Below, in pieces: positions 25,021 through 38,619 of a stretch of 64,000 nucleotides of DNA (the first letter of the stretch is position 1; the number at the start of each line of letters is the position of its first letter). The stretch covers positions 310,001 to 374,000 of the forward strand of contig NC_135208.1 of assembly GCF_050948175.1 (NCBI RefSeq), written 5' to 3'. The position numbers were made by a program, and so were the translations under genes. The notes under the pieces are model-generated. The model searched no databases, had not been told where the DNA came from, and was given only the letters and a program-made list of their open reading frames with translations. The stretch comes from Xylocopa sonorina. Its lineage: Eukaryota; Arthropoda; Insecta; Hymenoptera; Apidae.

Positions 25021-28000
25021 ATGTTTCATGATAAGATATAATATTCATTGCGAAGTGTCATGTATACCTCGTATTCACTTCAAAAGAATGTAAATGCGAC
25101 ACTTCCATGCAAGGAAGTAGCGTATGCAGATGACTACGTATCGTAGCAATAGGTTTCTAATGCTTCTTAAAATGCGATATCGCATCACACATCTATGTTT
25201 CGTGATAAGATATAATATTTATTGCGAAGTGTCATGTATACCTCGATTTCACTTCACAAGAATGTAAATGCGACACTTCCTTGCTAGGAAATATTGTTTG
25301 CAGATGTCTACGTATCGTAGCAATAGAGTTCTAGTGCTTCTTAGAACGCGATATCGCATCTCACTTCTATGTTTCGTGATAAGATATAATATTCATTGCG
25401 AAGTGTCATGTATACCTCGTATTCACTTCACAAGAACGTAAATAAGACACTTCCATGAAAGGAAACAGCGTTTGCAGATGTCTACGTATCGTAGCAATAG
25501 AGTTCTAATGCTTCTTAAAACGAGATGTCGCACCTCATTTCTATGTTTCATGATCAGATATAATATTCATTGCGAAGTGTCATGTATACCTCGTATTGAC
25601 TTCAAAAGGATGTAAATGCGACACTTCCTTGCTAGGAAATAGCGTTTCCAGATGACTACGTGTCGAAACAATAGAGTTCTAATGATTCTTAAAATGCCAT
25701 ATCGCATCTCACTTCTATGTTTCATGATAAGATATAATATTCATTGCGAAGTGTCATGTATATCTCGTATTCACTTCAAACGAATGTAAATGCGACACCT
25801 CCATGCTAGGAAATACCGTTTGCAGATGTCTACGTATCGTAGCAATAGAGTTCTAATGCTTCTTAAAACGCGATATCGCATCTCACTGCTATGTTTCATG
25901 AGAAGATATAATATTCATTGCGAAGTGTCACGTATATCTCGTATTCACTTCAAACGAATGTAAATGCGACACTTCCATGCTAGGAAGTAGCGTATGCAGA
26001 TGACTACGTATCGTAGCAATAGGGTTCTAATGCTTCTTAAAATGCGATATCGCATCACACTTCTATGTTTCGTGATAAGATATAATATTCATTGCGAAGT
26101 GTCATGTATACATCGATTTCACTTCACAAGAATGTAAATGCGACACTTCCTTGCTAGGGAATATTGTTTGCAGATATCTACGTATCGTAGCAATAGAGTT
26201 CTAATGCTTCTTAGAACGCGATATCGCATCTCAATTCTATGTTTCGTGATAAGATATAATATTCATTGCGAAGTGTCATGTATACCTCGTATTCACTTCA
26301 AATGAACGTAAATAAGACACTTCCATGAAAGGAAACAGCGTTTGCAGATGTCTACGTATCGTAGCATTAGAGCTCTAATGCTTCTCAAAACGCGATATAG
26401 CACCTCATTCCTATGTTTCATGATAAGACATAATATTCATTGCGAAGTGTCATGTATACCTCGTATTCACATCTAAAGAATGTAAATGCGACACTTCCAT
26501 GCTAGGAAATAGCGTTTGCAGATGTCTACGTATCGCAGCAATAGAGTTCCAATGCTTCCTAAAACCCGATATCGCATCACTCTTCTATGTTTCATGATAA
26601 GGTATAATATTCATTACGAAGTGTCATGTATTCCTCGTATTCACTTCAAATGAATGTAAATGCGACACTTCCATGCTAGGAAATAGCGTTTGCAGATGTC
26701 TACGTATCGTAGCAATAGGGTTCTAATGCTTCTTAAAACGCGATATCACATCTCACTGCTATGTTTCATGAGAAGATATAATATTCATTGCGAAGTGTCA
26801 TGTATATCTCGTATTCACATCAAAATAATGTAAATGCGACACTTCCATGCTAGGAAATAGCGTTTGCAGATGTCTACGTATCGCAGCAGTAGAGTTCCAA
26901 TGCTTCCTAAAACGCGATATCGCATCACTCTTCTATGTTTCATGATAAGGTATAATATTCATTACGAAGTGTCATGTATACCTCATATTCACTTCAAGTG
27001 AATGTAAATGCAACACTTCCATGCTAGGAAATAGCGTTTGCAGATGTCTACGTATCGTAGCAATAGAGTTCTAATGCTTCTTAAAACGCGATATCGCATC
27101 TCACTGCTATGTTTCATGATAAGATATAATATTCATTGCGAAGTGTCATGTATACCTCGTATTCTCTTCAAAAGAATGTAAATGCGACACTTCCATGCTA
27201 GGAAGTAGCGTATGCAGATGACTACGTATCGTAGCAATAGGGTTCTAATGCTTCTTAAAATGCGATATCGCATCACACTTCTATGTTTCGTGATAAGATA
27301 TAATATTCATTGCGAAGTGTCATGTATACCTCGATTTCACTTCACAAGAATGTAAATGCGACACTTCCTTGCTAGGAAATATTGTTTGCAGATGTCTACG
27401 TATCCTAGCAATAGAGTTCTAGTGCTTCTTAGAACGCGATATCGCATCTCACTTCTATGTTTCGTGATAAGATATAATATTCATTGCGAAGTGTCATGTA
27501 TACCTCGTATTCACTTCAAAAGAACGTAAATAAGAAACTTCCATGAAAGGAAACAGCGTTTGCAGATGTCTACGTATCGTAGAAATAGAGCTCTAATGCT
27601 TCTCAAAACGCGATATAGCACCTCATTCCTATGTTTCATGATAAGATATAATATTCATTGCGAAGTGTCATGTATACCTCGTATTCGCATCTAAAGAATG
27701 TAAATGCGACACTTCCATGCTAGGAAATAGCGTTTGCAGATGTCTACGTATCGTAGCAATAGAGTTCTAATGCTTCTCAAAACGCGATATAGCACCTCAT
27801 TCCTATGTTTCATGATAAGATATAATATTCATTGCGAAGTGTCATGTATACCTCGTATTCACTTCAAAAGAATGTAAATGCGACACTTCCATGCTAGGAA
27901 ATAGCGTTTGCAGATGTCTACGTATAGCAGCAATAGAGATCCAATGCTTCCTAAAACGCGATATCGCATCACTCTTCTATGTTTCATGAGAAGATATAAT

Positions 28001-28490
28001 ATTCATTATGGAGTGTTATGTATACCTCGTACTCACTTCAAAAGAATGTAAGTGCGACCCTTCCATGCTAGGGAATAGCGTTTGCAGATGTCTACGTATC
28101 GTAGCAATAGAGTTCTAATGCTTCTTAAAACGCGATATCGCATCTCACTGCTATGTTTCATGAGAAGATATAATATTCATTGCGAAGTGTCATGTATATC
28201 TCGTATTCACATCAAAAGAATGTAAATGCGACACTTCCATGCTACGAAATAGCGTTTGCAGATGTCTACGTATCGCAGCAATAGAGTTCCAATGCGTCCT
28301 AAAACGCGATATCGCATCACTCTTCTATGTTTCATGATAAGGTATAATATTCATTACGAAGTGTCATGTATACCTCATATTGACTTCAAATGAATGTAAA
28401 TGCGACATTTCCATGCTAGGAAATAGCGTTTGCAGATGTCTACGTATCGAAACAATATAGTTCTAATGCTTCATAAAATGCGATATCGCA

Positions 28491-31400
28491 TCACACTTCT
28501 ATGTTTCGTGATAAGATATAATATTCATTGCGAAGAGTCATGTATACCTCGATTTCACTTCACAAGAATGTAAATGCGACACTTCCTTGCTAGAAAATAT
28601 TGTTTGCAGATGTCTACGTATCGTAGCAATAGAGTTCTAGTGCTTCTTAGAACGCGATATCGCATCTCACTTCTATGTTTCATGATAAGATATAATATTC
28701 ATTGCGAAGTGTCATGTATACCTCGTATTCACTTCAAAAGAACGTACATAAGACACTTCCATGCTAGGAAATACCGTTTGCAGATGTCTACGTATCGTAG
28801 CAATAGAGCTCTAACGCTTCTCAAAACGCGATATAGCACCTCATTCCTACGTTTCATGATAAGATATAATATTCATTGCGAAGTGTCAAGTATACCTCGT
28901 ATTCACTTCAAAAGAATGTAAATGCGACACTTCCATACTAGGAAATAGCGTTTGCAGATGTCTACGTATCGCAGCAATAGTGTTCCAATGCTTCCTAAAA
29001 CGCGATATCGCATCTCTCTTCTATGTTTCACGATAAGGTATAATATTCATTGCGAAGTGTCACGTATACCTCGTATTCACTTCTAAAGAATGTAAATGCG
29101 ACACTTCCATGCTAGGAAATACCGTTTGCAGATGTCTACGTATGGTAGCAATAGAGTTCTAATGCTTCTCAAAACGCGATATAGCATCTCACTTCTATGT
29201 TTCATGATAAGATATAATATTCATTGCGAAGTGTCATGTATATCTCGTATTCACTTAAAACGAATGTAAATGCGACACTTCAATGCTAGGAAATAGCGTT
29301 TGCAGATGTCTACGTATCGTAGCATTAGAGTTCTAGTGCTTCTTAGAAGGCGATATCGCATCTCACTTCTATGTTTCATGATAAGATATAATATTCATTG
29401 CGAAGTGTCATGTATACCACGTATTCACTTCAAAAGAACGTAAATAAGACACTTCCATGCTAGGAAATAGCGTTTGCAGATGTTTACGTATCGTAGCAAT
29501 AGAGCTCTAATGCTTCTCAAAACGCGATATAGCACCTCATTCCTACGTTACATGATAAGATATAATATTCATTGCGAAGTGTCATGTATACCTCGTATTC
29601 ACTTCAAAAGAATGTAAATGCGACACTTCCATGCTAGGAAATAGCGTTTGCAGATGTCTACGTATCGCAGCAATAGAGATCCAATGCTTCCTAAAACGCG
29701 ATATCGCATCTCACTGCTATGTTTCATGAGAAGATATAATATTCAATATGGAGTGTTATGTATACCTCGTACTCACTTCAAAAGAATGTAAATGCGACCC
29801 TTCCATCCTAGGAAATAGCGTTTGTAGATGTCTACGTATCGTAGCAATAGAGTTCTAGTGCTTCTTAGAACGCGATATCGCATCTCACTTCTATGTTTCA
29901 TGATAAGATATAATATGCATTGCGAAGTGTCATGTATACCTCGTATTCACTTCAAAAGAATGCAAATAAGACACTTCCATGCTAGGAAATAGCGTTTGCA
30001 GATGTTTACGTATCGTAGCAATAGAGCTCTAATGCTTCTCAAAACGCGATATAGCACCTCATTCCTACGTTTCATGATAAGATATAATATTCATTGCGAA
30101 GTGTCATGTATACCTCGTATTCACTTCAAAAGAATGTAAATGCGACACTTCCATGCTAGGAAATAGCGTTTGCAGATGTCTACGTATCGTAGCAACAGGG
30201 TTCTAATGCTTCTTAAAATGCGATATCGCATCACACTTCTATGTTTCATGATAAGATATAATATTCATTGCGAAGTGTCATGTATACCTCGATTTCACTT
30301 CACAGGAATGTAAATGCGACACTTCCTTGCTAGGAAATATTGTTTGCAGATGTCTACGTATCACAGCAAGAGAGTACTAAAGCTTTTTAAAACGATATGT
30401 CGTATTTCATTTCTATGTTTCGTAATAAGATATAATATTCATTGTTTAACCCTATGTACACCTCGTATTCACTTCAGTGGAATGTAAGTGCGAAATTTCC
30501 TTGCTAGGAAATAGAGTTTGCAGATGTCTACGTATATAGGCAATAGAGTTCTAATGCTTCTCAAAACTCGATACAGCACCTCATTCCTATGTTTCATGAC
30601 AAGATATAATATTCATTGCGAAGTGTCATGTATATCACGTATTCACATCAAAAGAATGTAAATGCGACACTTCCATGCTAGGAAATAGCGTTTGCAGATG
30701 TCTACGTATCGCAGCAATAGAGTTCCAATGCTTCCTAAAACGCGATATCGCATCTCTCTTCTATGTTTCATGATAAGGTATAATATTCATTGCGAAGCGT
30801 CATGTATACCTCGTATTCACTTCAAATGAATGTAAATGCGACACTTCCATGCTAGGAAATAGCGTTTGCAGATGTCTACGTGTCGTAGCAATAGAGTTCT
30901 AATGCTTCTTAAAACGCGATATCGCATCTCACTGCTATGTTTCATGAGAAGATATAATATTCATTATGGAGTGTTATGTATACCTCGTACTCACTTCAAA
31001 AGAATGTAAATGCGACCCTTCCATCCTAGGAAATAGCGTATGCAGATGTCTACGTATCGTAGCAATAGAGTTCTAGTGCTTCTTAGAAGGCGATATCGCA
31101 TCTCACTTCTATGTTTCATGATAAGATATAATATTCATTGCGAAGTGTCATGTATACCTCGTATTCACTTCGAAAGAACGTACATAAGACACTTCCATGC
31201 TAGGAAATAGCGTTTGCAGATGTCTACGTATCGTAGCAATAGAGCTCTAACGCTTCTCAAAACGCGATATAGCACCTCATTCCTATGTTTCATGATAAGA
31301 TATAATATTCATAGCGAAGTGTCATGTATACCTCGTATTCGCTTCAAAAGAATGTAAATGCGACACTTCCATGCTAGGAAATAGCGTTTGCAGATGTCTA

Positions 31401-34200
31401 CGTATCGTAGCAATAGAGTTCTGATGCTTCTCAAAACGCGATATAGCACCTCATCCCTATGTTTCATGATGAGATATAATATTCATTGCGAAGTGTCACG
31501 TATACCTCGTATTCACTTCTAAAGAATGTAAATGCGACACTTCCATACTAGGAAATAGCGTTTGCAGATGTCTACGTATCGCAGCAATAGAGATCCAATG
31601 CTTCATAAAACGCGATATCGCATCACTCTTCTATGTTTCATGATAAGGTATAATATTCATTACGAAGTGTCATGTATACCTCTTATTCACTTCAAATGAA
31701 TGTAAATTCGACACTTCCATGCTAGGAAATAGCGTTTGCAGATGTCTACGTATCGTAGAGTTCTAGTGCTTCTTAGAAAGCGATATCGCATCTCACTTCT
31801 ATGTTTCATGATAAGATATAATATTCATTGCGAAGTGTCATGTATACCTCGTATTCACTTCAAAAGAATGTAAATGCGACACTTCCATGCTAGGAAATAG
31901 CCTTTGCAAATGTCTACGTATCGCAGCAATAGAGATCCAATGCTTCCTAAAACGCGATATCGCATCTCACTGCTATGTTTCATGAGAAGATATAATATTC
32001 ATTGCGTAGTGTCATGTATACCTCGTATTCACTTCAAAAGAATGTAAATGCGACACTTCCATGCTAGGATGTGGCGTTTGCAGATGTCTACGTATCGTAG
32101 CAATAGGGTTCTAATGCTTCTTAAAATGCGATATCGCATCACACATCTATGTTTCATGATAAGATATAATATTCATTGCGCAGTGTCATGTATACCTCGA
32201 TTTCACTTCACAAGAATGTAAATGCGACACTTCCTTGCAAGGAAATATTGTTTGCAGATGTCTACGTATCACAGCAATAGAGTACTAATGCTTCTTAAAA
32301 CGAGATGTCGTATTTCATTTCTATGTTTCGTAATAAGATATAATATTCATTGTGTAATGTTATGTATACCTCGTATTCACTTCAGTGGAATGTAAGTGCG
32401 AAATTTCCTTGCTAGGAAATAGAGTTTGCAGATGTCTACGTATATAGGCAATAGAGTTCTAATGCTTCTCAAAACTCGATATAGCACCTCATTCCTATGT
32501 TTCATGATAAGATATAATATTCATTGCGAAGTGTCATGTATATCTCGTATTCACATCAAAAGAATGTAAATGCGACACTTCCATGCTAGGAAATAGCGTT
32601 TGCAGATGTCTACGTATCGCAGCAATAGAGTTCCAATGCTTCCTAAAACGCGATATCGCATCTCTCTTCTATGTTTCATGAGAAGGTATAATATTCATTG
32701 CGAAGCGTCATGTATACCTCGTATTCACTTCAAGTGAATGTAAATGCGACACTTCCATGCTAGGAAATAGCGTTTGCAGATGTCTACGTATCGTAGCAAT
32801 AGAGTTCTAATGCTTCTTAAAACGCGATATCGCATCTCACTGCTATGTTTCATGAGAAGATATAATATTCAATATGGAGTGTTATGTATACCTCGTACTC
32901 ACTTCAAAAGAATGTAAATGCGACCCTTCCATCCTAGGAAATAGCGTTTGCAGATGTCTACGTATCGTAGCAATAGAGATCTAATGCTTCTCAAAACGCG
33001 ATATAGCACCTCATTCCTACGTTTCATGATAAGATATAATATTCATTGCGAAGTGTCATGTATACCTCGTATTCACTTCAAAAGAATGTAAATGCGACAC
33101 TTCCATGATAGGAAATAGGGTTTGCAGATGTCTACGTATCGTAGCAATAGAGTTCTAATGCTTCTCAAAACGCGATATAGCACCTCATTCCTATTTTTCA
33201 TGATGAGATATAATATTCATTGCGAAGTGTCACGTATACCTCGTTTTCACTTCAAAAGCATGTAAATGCGACACTTCCATGCTTGGAAATAGCGTTTGCA
33301 GATGTCTACGTATCGCAGCAATAGAGATCCAATGCTTCCTAAAACGCGATATCGCATCACTCTTCTATGTTTCATGATAAGGTATAATATTCATTACGAA
33401 GTGTCATGTATACCTCGTATTCACTTCAAATGAATGTAAATGCGACACTTCCATGCTAGGAAATAGCGTTTGCAGATGTCTACGTATCGCAGCAATAGAG
33501 TTCCAATGCTTCCTAAAACGCGATATCGCATCTCTCTTCTACGTTTCATGATAAGATATAATATTCATTGCGAAGTGTCATGTATACCTCGTATTCACTT
33601 CAAAAGAATGTAAATGCGACACTTCCATGCTAGGAAATAGCGTTTGCAGATGTCTACGTTTCGCAGCAATAGAGATCCAATGCTTCCAAAAACGCGATAT
33701 CGCATCACTCTTCTATGTCTCATGATAAGGTATAATATTCATTACGAACTGTCATGTATACCACGTATTCACTTCAAATGAATGTAAATGCGACACTTCC
33801 TTGCTAGGAAATAATGTTTGCAGATGTCTACGTATCATAGCAATAGAGTACTAATGCTTCTTAAAACGAGATGTCGTATTTCATTTCTATGTTTCGTAAT
33901 AAGATATAATATTCATTGTGTAATGTTATGTATACCTCGTATTCACTTCAGAGGAATGTAAGTGCGAAATTTCCTTGCTAGAAAATAGAGTTTGCAGATG
34001 TCTACGTATATAGGCAGTAGAGTTCTAATGCTTCTCAAAACTCGATATAGCACCTCATTCCTATGTTTCATGATAAGATATAATATTCATTGCGAAGTGT
34101 CATGTATATCTCGTATTCACATCAAAAGAATGTAAATGCGACACTTCCATGCTAGGAAATAGCAGTTGCAGATGTCTACGTATCGCAGCAATAGAGTTCC
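28491..34200 (+). repeat. Mosaic of B-type and b-type monomers
   Basis: B monomers are interleaved with b-type monomers that carry gtgtaatgttatg, cttcagtggaatgtaagtgc and gcgaaatttcc. The b-type monomers occur near 30,420, 32,330 and 33,900, spacings of 11 monomers (less 6 bp) and 9 monomers, so the order drifts. The first of these is itself diverged (attgtttaaccctatgtac near 30,440). The b-type markers become denser to the right, which prepares the composition of the 38-monomer unit that follows. Confidence 0.75.
31739..31775 (+). other. Six-base deletion in one monomer
   Basis: The monomer reads cgtatcgtagagttctag where its neighbours read cgtatcgtagcaatagag followed by ttctag. Six bases equivalent to caatag are missing at about 31,758, next to a short agttc/tag direct similarity. 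This single loss explains why the spacing of the cgtaataag markers at 30,421 and 32,329 is 1,908 bp, six below 11 x 174. Most other indels I traced in the window are of one base. Confidence 0.85.
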
Positions 34201-36494
34201 AATGCTTCCTAAAACGCGATATCGCATCTCTCTTCTATGTTTCATGATAAGGTATAATATTCATTGCGAAGCGTCATGTATACTTCGTATTCACTTCAAA
34301 TGAATGTGAATGCCACACTTCCATGCTAGGAAATAGCGTTTGCAGATGTCTACGTATCGTAGCAATAGAGCTCTAATGCTTCTCAAAACGCGATATAGCA
34401 CCTCATTCCTATGTTTCATGATAAGATATAATATTCATTGCGAAGTGTCATGTATACCTCGTATTCACTTCAAAAGAACGTAAATAAGACACTTCCATGC
34501 TAGGAAATAGCGTGTGCAGATGTCTACGTATCGCAGCAATAGAGTTCCAATGCTTCCTAAAACGCGATATCGCATCTCTCTTCTATGTTTCATGATAAGG
34601 TATAATATTCATTGCGAAGCGTCATGTATACCTCGTATTCACTTCAAATGAATGTAAATGCGACACTTCCATGCTAGGAAATAGCGTTTGCAGATGTCTA
34701 CGTATCGTAGCAATAGAGTTCTAGTGCTTCTTAGAACGCGATATCGCATCTCACTTCTATGTTTCATGATAAGATATAATATTCATTGCGATGTGTCATG
34801 TATATCTCGTATTCACATCAAAAGAATGTAAATGCGACACTTCCATGCTAGGAAATAGCGTTTGCAGATGTCTACGTATCGCAGCAATAGAGTTCCAATG
34901 CTTCCTATAACGCGATATCGCATCTCTCTTCTATGTTTCATGAGAAGGTATAATATTCATTGCGAAGCGTCATGTATACCTCGTATTCACTTCACAAGAA
35001 TGTAAATGCGACACTTCCTTGCTAGGAAATATTGTTTGCAGATGTCTACGTACCATAGCAATAGAGTACTAATGCTTCTTAAAACGAGATGTCGTATTTC
35101 ATTTCTATGTTTCGTAATAAGATATAATATTCATTGTGTAATGTTATGTATACCTCGTATTCACTTCAGAGGAATGTAAGTGCGAAATTTCCTTGCTAGA
35201 AAATAGAGTTTGCAGATGTCTACGTATATAGGCAGTAGAGTTCTAATGCTTCTCAAAACTCGATATAGCACCTCATTCCTATGTTTCATGATAAGATATA
35301 ATATTCATTGCGAAGTGTCATGTATACCTCGTATTCACTTCAAAAGAATGTAAATGCGACACTTCCATGCTGGGAAATAGCGTTTGCAGATGTCTACGTA
35401 TCACAGCAATAGAGCACTGATGCTTCTTAAAACGAGATGTCGTATTTCATTTCTATGTTTCGTAATAAGATATAATATACATTGTGTAATCTTATGTATA
35501 CCTCGTATTCACTTCAGTGAAATGTAAGTGCGAAATTTCCTTGCTAGGAAATAGAGTTTGCAGATGTCTACGTATATTAGCAATAGAGTTCTAATGCTTC
35601 TCAAAACGCGATATAGCACCTCATTCCTATGTATCATGATAAGCAATAATATTCATTGCAAAGTGTCATGTATATATCGTATTCACTTAAAAAGAATGTA
35701 AATGCGACACTTCCTTGCTAGGAAATATTGTTTGCAGATGTCTACGTATCACAGCAATAGAGTACTAATGCTTCTTAAAACGAGATGTCGTATTTCACTT
35801 CTATGTTTCTTAATAAGATATAATATTCATTGTGTAATGTTATGTATACCTCGTATTCACTTCAGTGGAATGTAAGTGCGAAATTTCCTTGCTAGGAAAT
35901 AGAGTTTGCAGATGTCTACGTATAATAGCAATCGAGTTCTAATGCTTCTCAAAACGCGATACAGCTACTCTTTCCTATGTTTCATGATAAGATATAGTAT
36001 TCATTGCGAAGTGTCATGTATATCTCGTATTCACTTCAAAAGAATGTAAATGCGACTCTTCCATGCTAGGAAATAGCGTTTGCAGATGTCTACGTATCGC
36101 AGCAATAGAGTTCTAATGCTTCTTAGAACGCGATATCGCATCTCACTGCTATGTTTCATGAGAAGATATAATATTCATTGCGAAGTGTCATGTATACCTC
36201 GTATTCACTTCAGAAGAACGTAAATAAGACACTTCCATGCTAGGAAATAGCGTTTGCAGATGTCTACGTATCACAGCAATAGAGCACTAATGCTTCTTAA
36301 AACGCGATATCGCATCTCACTTCTATGTTTCATGATAAGATATAATATTCATTGCGAAGTGTCATGTATACCGCGATTTCACTTCACAAGAATGTAAATG
36401 CGACACTTCCTTGCTAGGAAATATTGTTTGCAGATGTCTACGTATCACAGCAATAGAGTACTAATGCTTCTTAAAACGAGATGACGTATTTCAC

Positions 36495-36504
36495 TTTTTT
36501 TTTT
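36495..36504 (+). other. Ten-T run in a b-type monomer
   Basis: The usual tcacttctatgtttcg has become tcac, ten T, then cg. It is the longest single-base run I noticed in the window. It recurs only at 43,105-43,114, in the tandem copy, so it is a private marker of the 38-monomer unit. Confidence 0.9.
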
Positions 36505-38619
36505 CGTAATAAGGCATAATATTCATTGTGTAATGTTATGTATACCTCGTATTCACTTCAGTGGAATGTAAGTGCGAAATTTCCTTGCTAGGGAATAGAG
36601 TTTGCAGATGTCTACGTATATAGGCAATAGAGTTCTAATGCTTCTCAAAACTCGATATAGCACCACATTCCTATGTTTCATGATAAGATATAATATTCAT
36701 TGCGAAGTGTCATGTATATCTCGTATTCACATCAAAAGAATGTAAATGCGACACTTCCATGCTAGGAAATAGCGTTTGCAGATGTCTACGTATCGCAGCA
36801 ATAGATTTCCAATGCTTCCTAAAACGCGATATCGCATCTCTATTCTATGTTTCATGATAAGGTATAATATTCATTGAAAGTGTCATGTATACCTCGTATT
36901 CACTTCAAATGAATGTAAATGCGACACTTCCATGCTAGGAAATAGCTTTTGCAGATGTCTACGTATCGTAGCAATAGAGTTCTATTGCTTCTTAAAACGC
37001 GATATCGCATCTCACTGCTATGTTTCATGATAAGATATAATATTCATTATGGAGTGTTATGTATACCTCGTACTCACTTCAAATGAATGTAAATGTGACA
37101 CTTCAATGCTAGGAAATAGCGTTTGCAGATGTCTACGTATCGTAGCAATAGAGTTCTAATGCTTCTTAAAACGCGATTTCGCATCTCACTGCTATGTTTC
37201 ATGATAAGATATAATATTCATTATGGAGTGTTATGTATACCTCGTACTCACTTCAAAAGAATGTAAATGCGACCCTTCCATGCTAGGAAATATCCTTTGC
37301 AGATGTCTACGTATCGTAGCAATAGAGTTCTAATGCGTCTTAAAACGAGATGCCGCATTTCATTTCTATGTTCCGTAATAAGATATAATATTCATTGTGT
37401 AATGTTATGTATACCTCGTATTCACTTCAGTGAAATGTAAGTGCGAAATTTCCTTGCTAGGAAATAGCGTTTGCAGATGTCTACGTATCGTAGCAATAGA
37501 GTTCTAATGCTTCTTAAAACGCGATATCGCATCTCACTGCTATGTTTCATGATAAGATATAATATTCATTGCGAAGTGTCATGCATATCTCGTATTCACT
37601 TCAAAAGAATGTAAATGCGACACTTCCATGCTAGGAAATAGCGTTTGCAGATGTCTACGTATCGCAGCAATAGAGTTTTAATGCTTCCTAAAACGCGATA
37701 TCGCACCTCTCTTCTATGTTTCATGATATGGTATAATATTCATTGCGAAGTGCCATGTATACCTCGTATTCACTTCAAAAGTATGTAAATGCGACACTTC
37801 CTTGCTGGGAAATATTGTTTGCAGATGTCTACGTGTCACAGCAATGGAGTACTAATGCTTCTTAAAACGAGATTTCGTATTTCACTTCTATGTTTCGTAA
37901 TAAGATATAATATTCATTGTGTAATGTTATGTATACCTCGTATACACTTCAGTGGCATGTAAGTGCGAAATTTCCTTGCTAGGAAATAGAGTTTGCAGAT
38001 GTCTACGTATAATAGCAATAGATTTCTAATGCTTCTCAAAACGCGATATATCACCTCATTCCTATGTTTCATGATAAGCTATAATATTCATTATGGAGTG
38101 TTATGTATACCTCGTACTCACTTCAAAAGAATGTAAATGCGACCCTTCCATGCTAGGAAATAGCCTTTGCAGATGTCTACGTATCGTAGCTATAGTGTTC
38201 TAATGCTTCTCAAATCGCGATATAGCATCTCATTCCTATGTTTCATGATAAAATATAATATTCATTGCGAAGTGTCATGTATACCTCGATTTCACTTCAC
38301 AAGAATGTAAATGCGACACTTCCTTGCTAGGAAATATTGTTTGCAGATGTCTACGTATCACAGCAATAGAGTACTAATGCTTCTTAAAACGAGATGTCGT
38401 ATTTCACTTCTATGTTTCGTAATAAGATATAATATTCATTGTGTAATGTTATGTACACCTCGTATACACTTCAGTGGCATGTAAGTGCGAAACTTCCGTG
38501 CTAGGAAATAGAGTTTGCAGATGTCTACGTATAATAGCAATAGAGTTCTAATGCTTCTCAAAACGCGATATAGCATCTCATTTCTATGTTTCATGATAGG
38601 ATGTAATATTCATTGCGAA

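Larger units (their letters stand above)
18483..28490 (+). repeat. Homogeneous B-type monomer block
   Basis: Monomers here are closest to consensus and run in almost exact steps of 174 bp. For example, attacgaagtgtc markers at 20,701 (as cgtag), 21,745, 23,833, 24,877 and 26,965 are spaced 6, 12, 6 and 12 monomers with no gain or loss of bases. Diagnostic variants are gaaaggaaacagcg, gtagcgtatgcagatgac, cacctcattcctatg and catcactcttctatg. Homogeneity and freedom from indels suggest recent turnover, which is inference. Confidence 0.85.

Noticed and set aside
28574..28921. 115-codon plus-strand open frame
   Set aside because: It spans two satellite monomers and repeats itself after 58 codons; no evidence for a gene.
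36495..36504. Poly-T run as the tail of a retroelement insertion
   Set aside because: Monomer sequence continues on both sides without target-site duplication or inserted DNA; the run replaces the usual bases in place.
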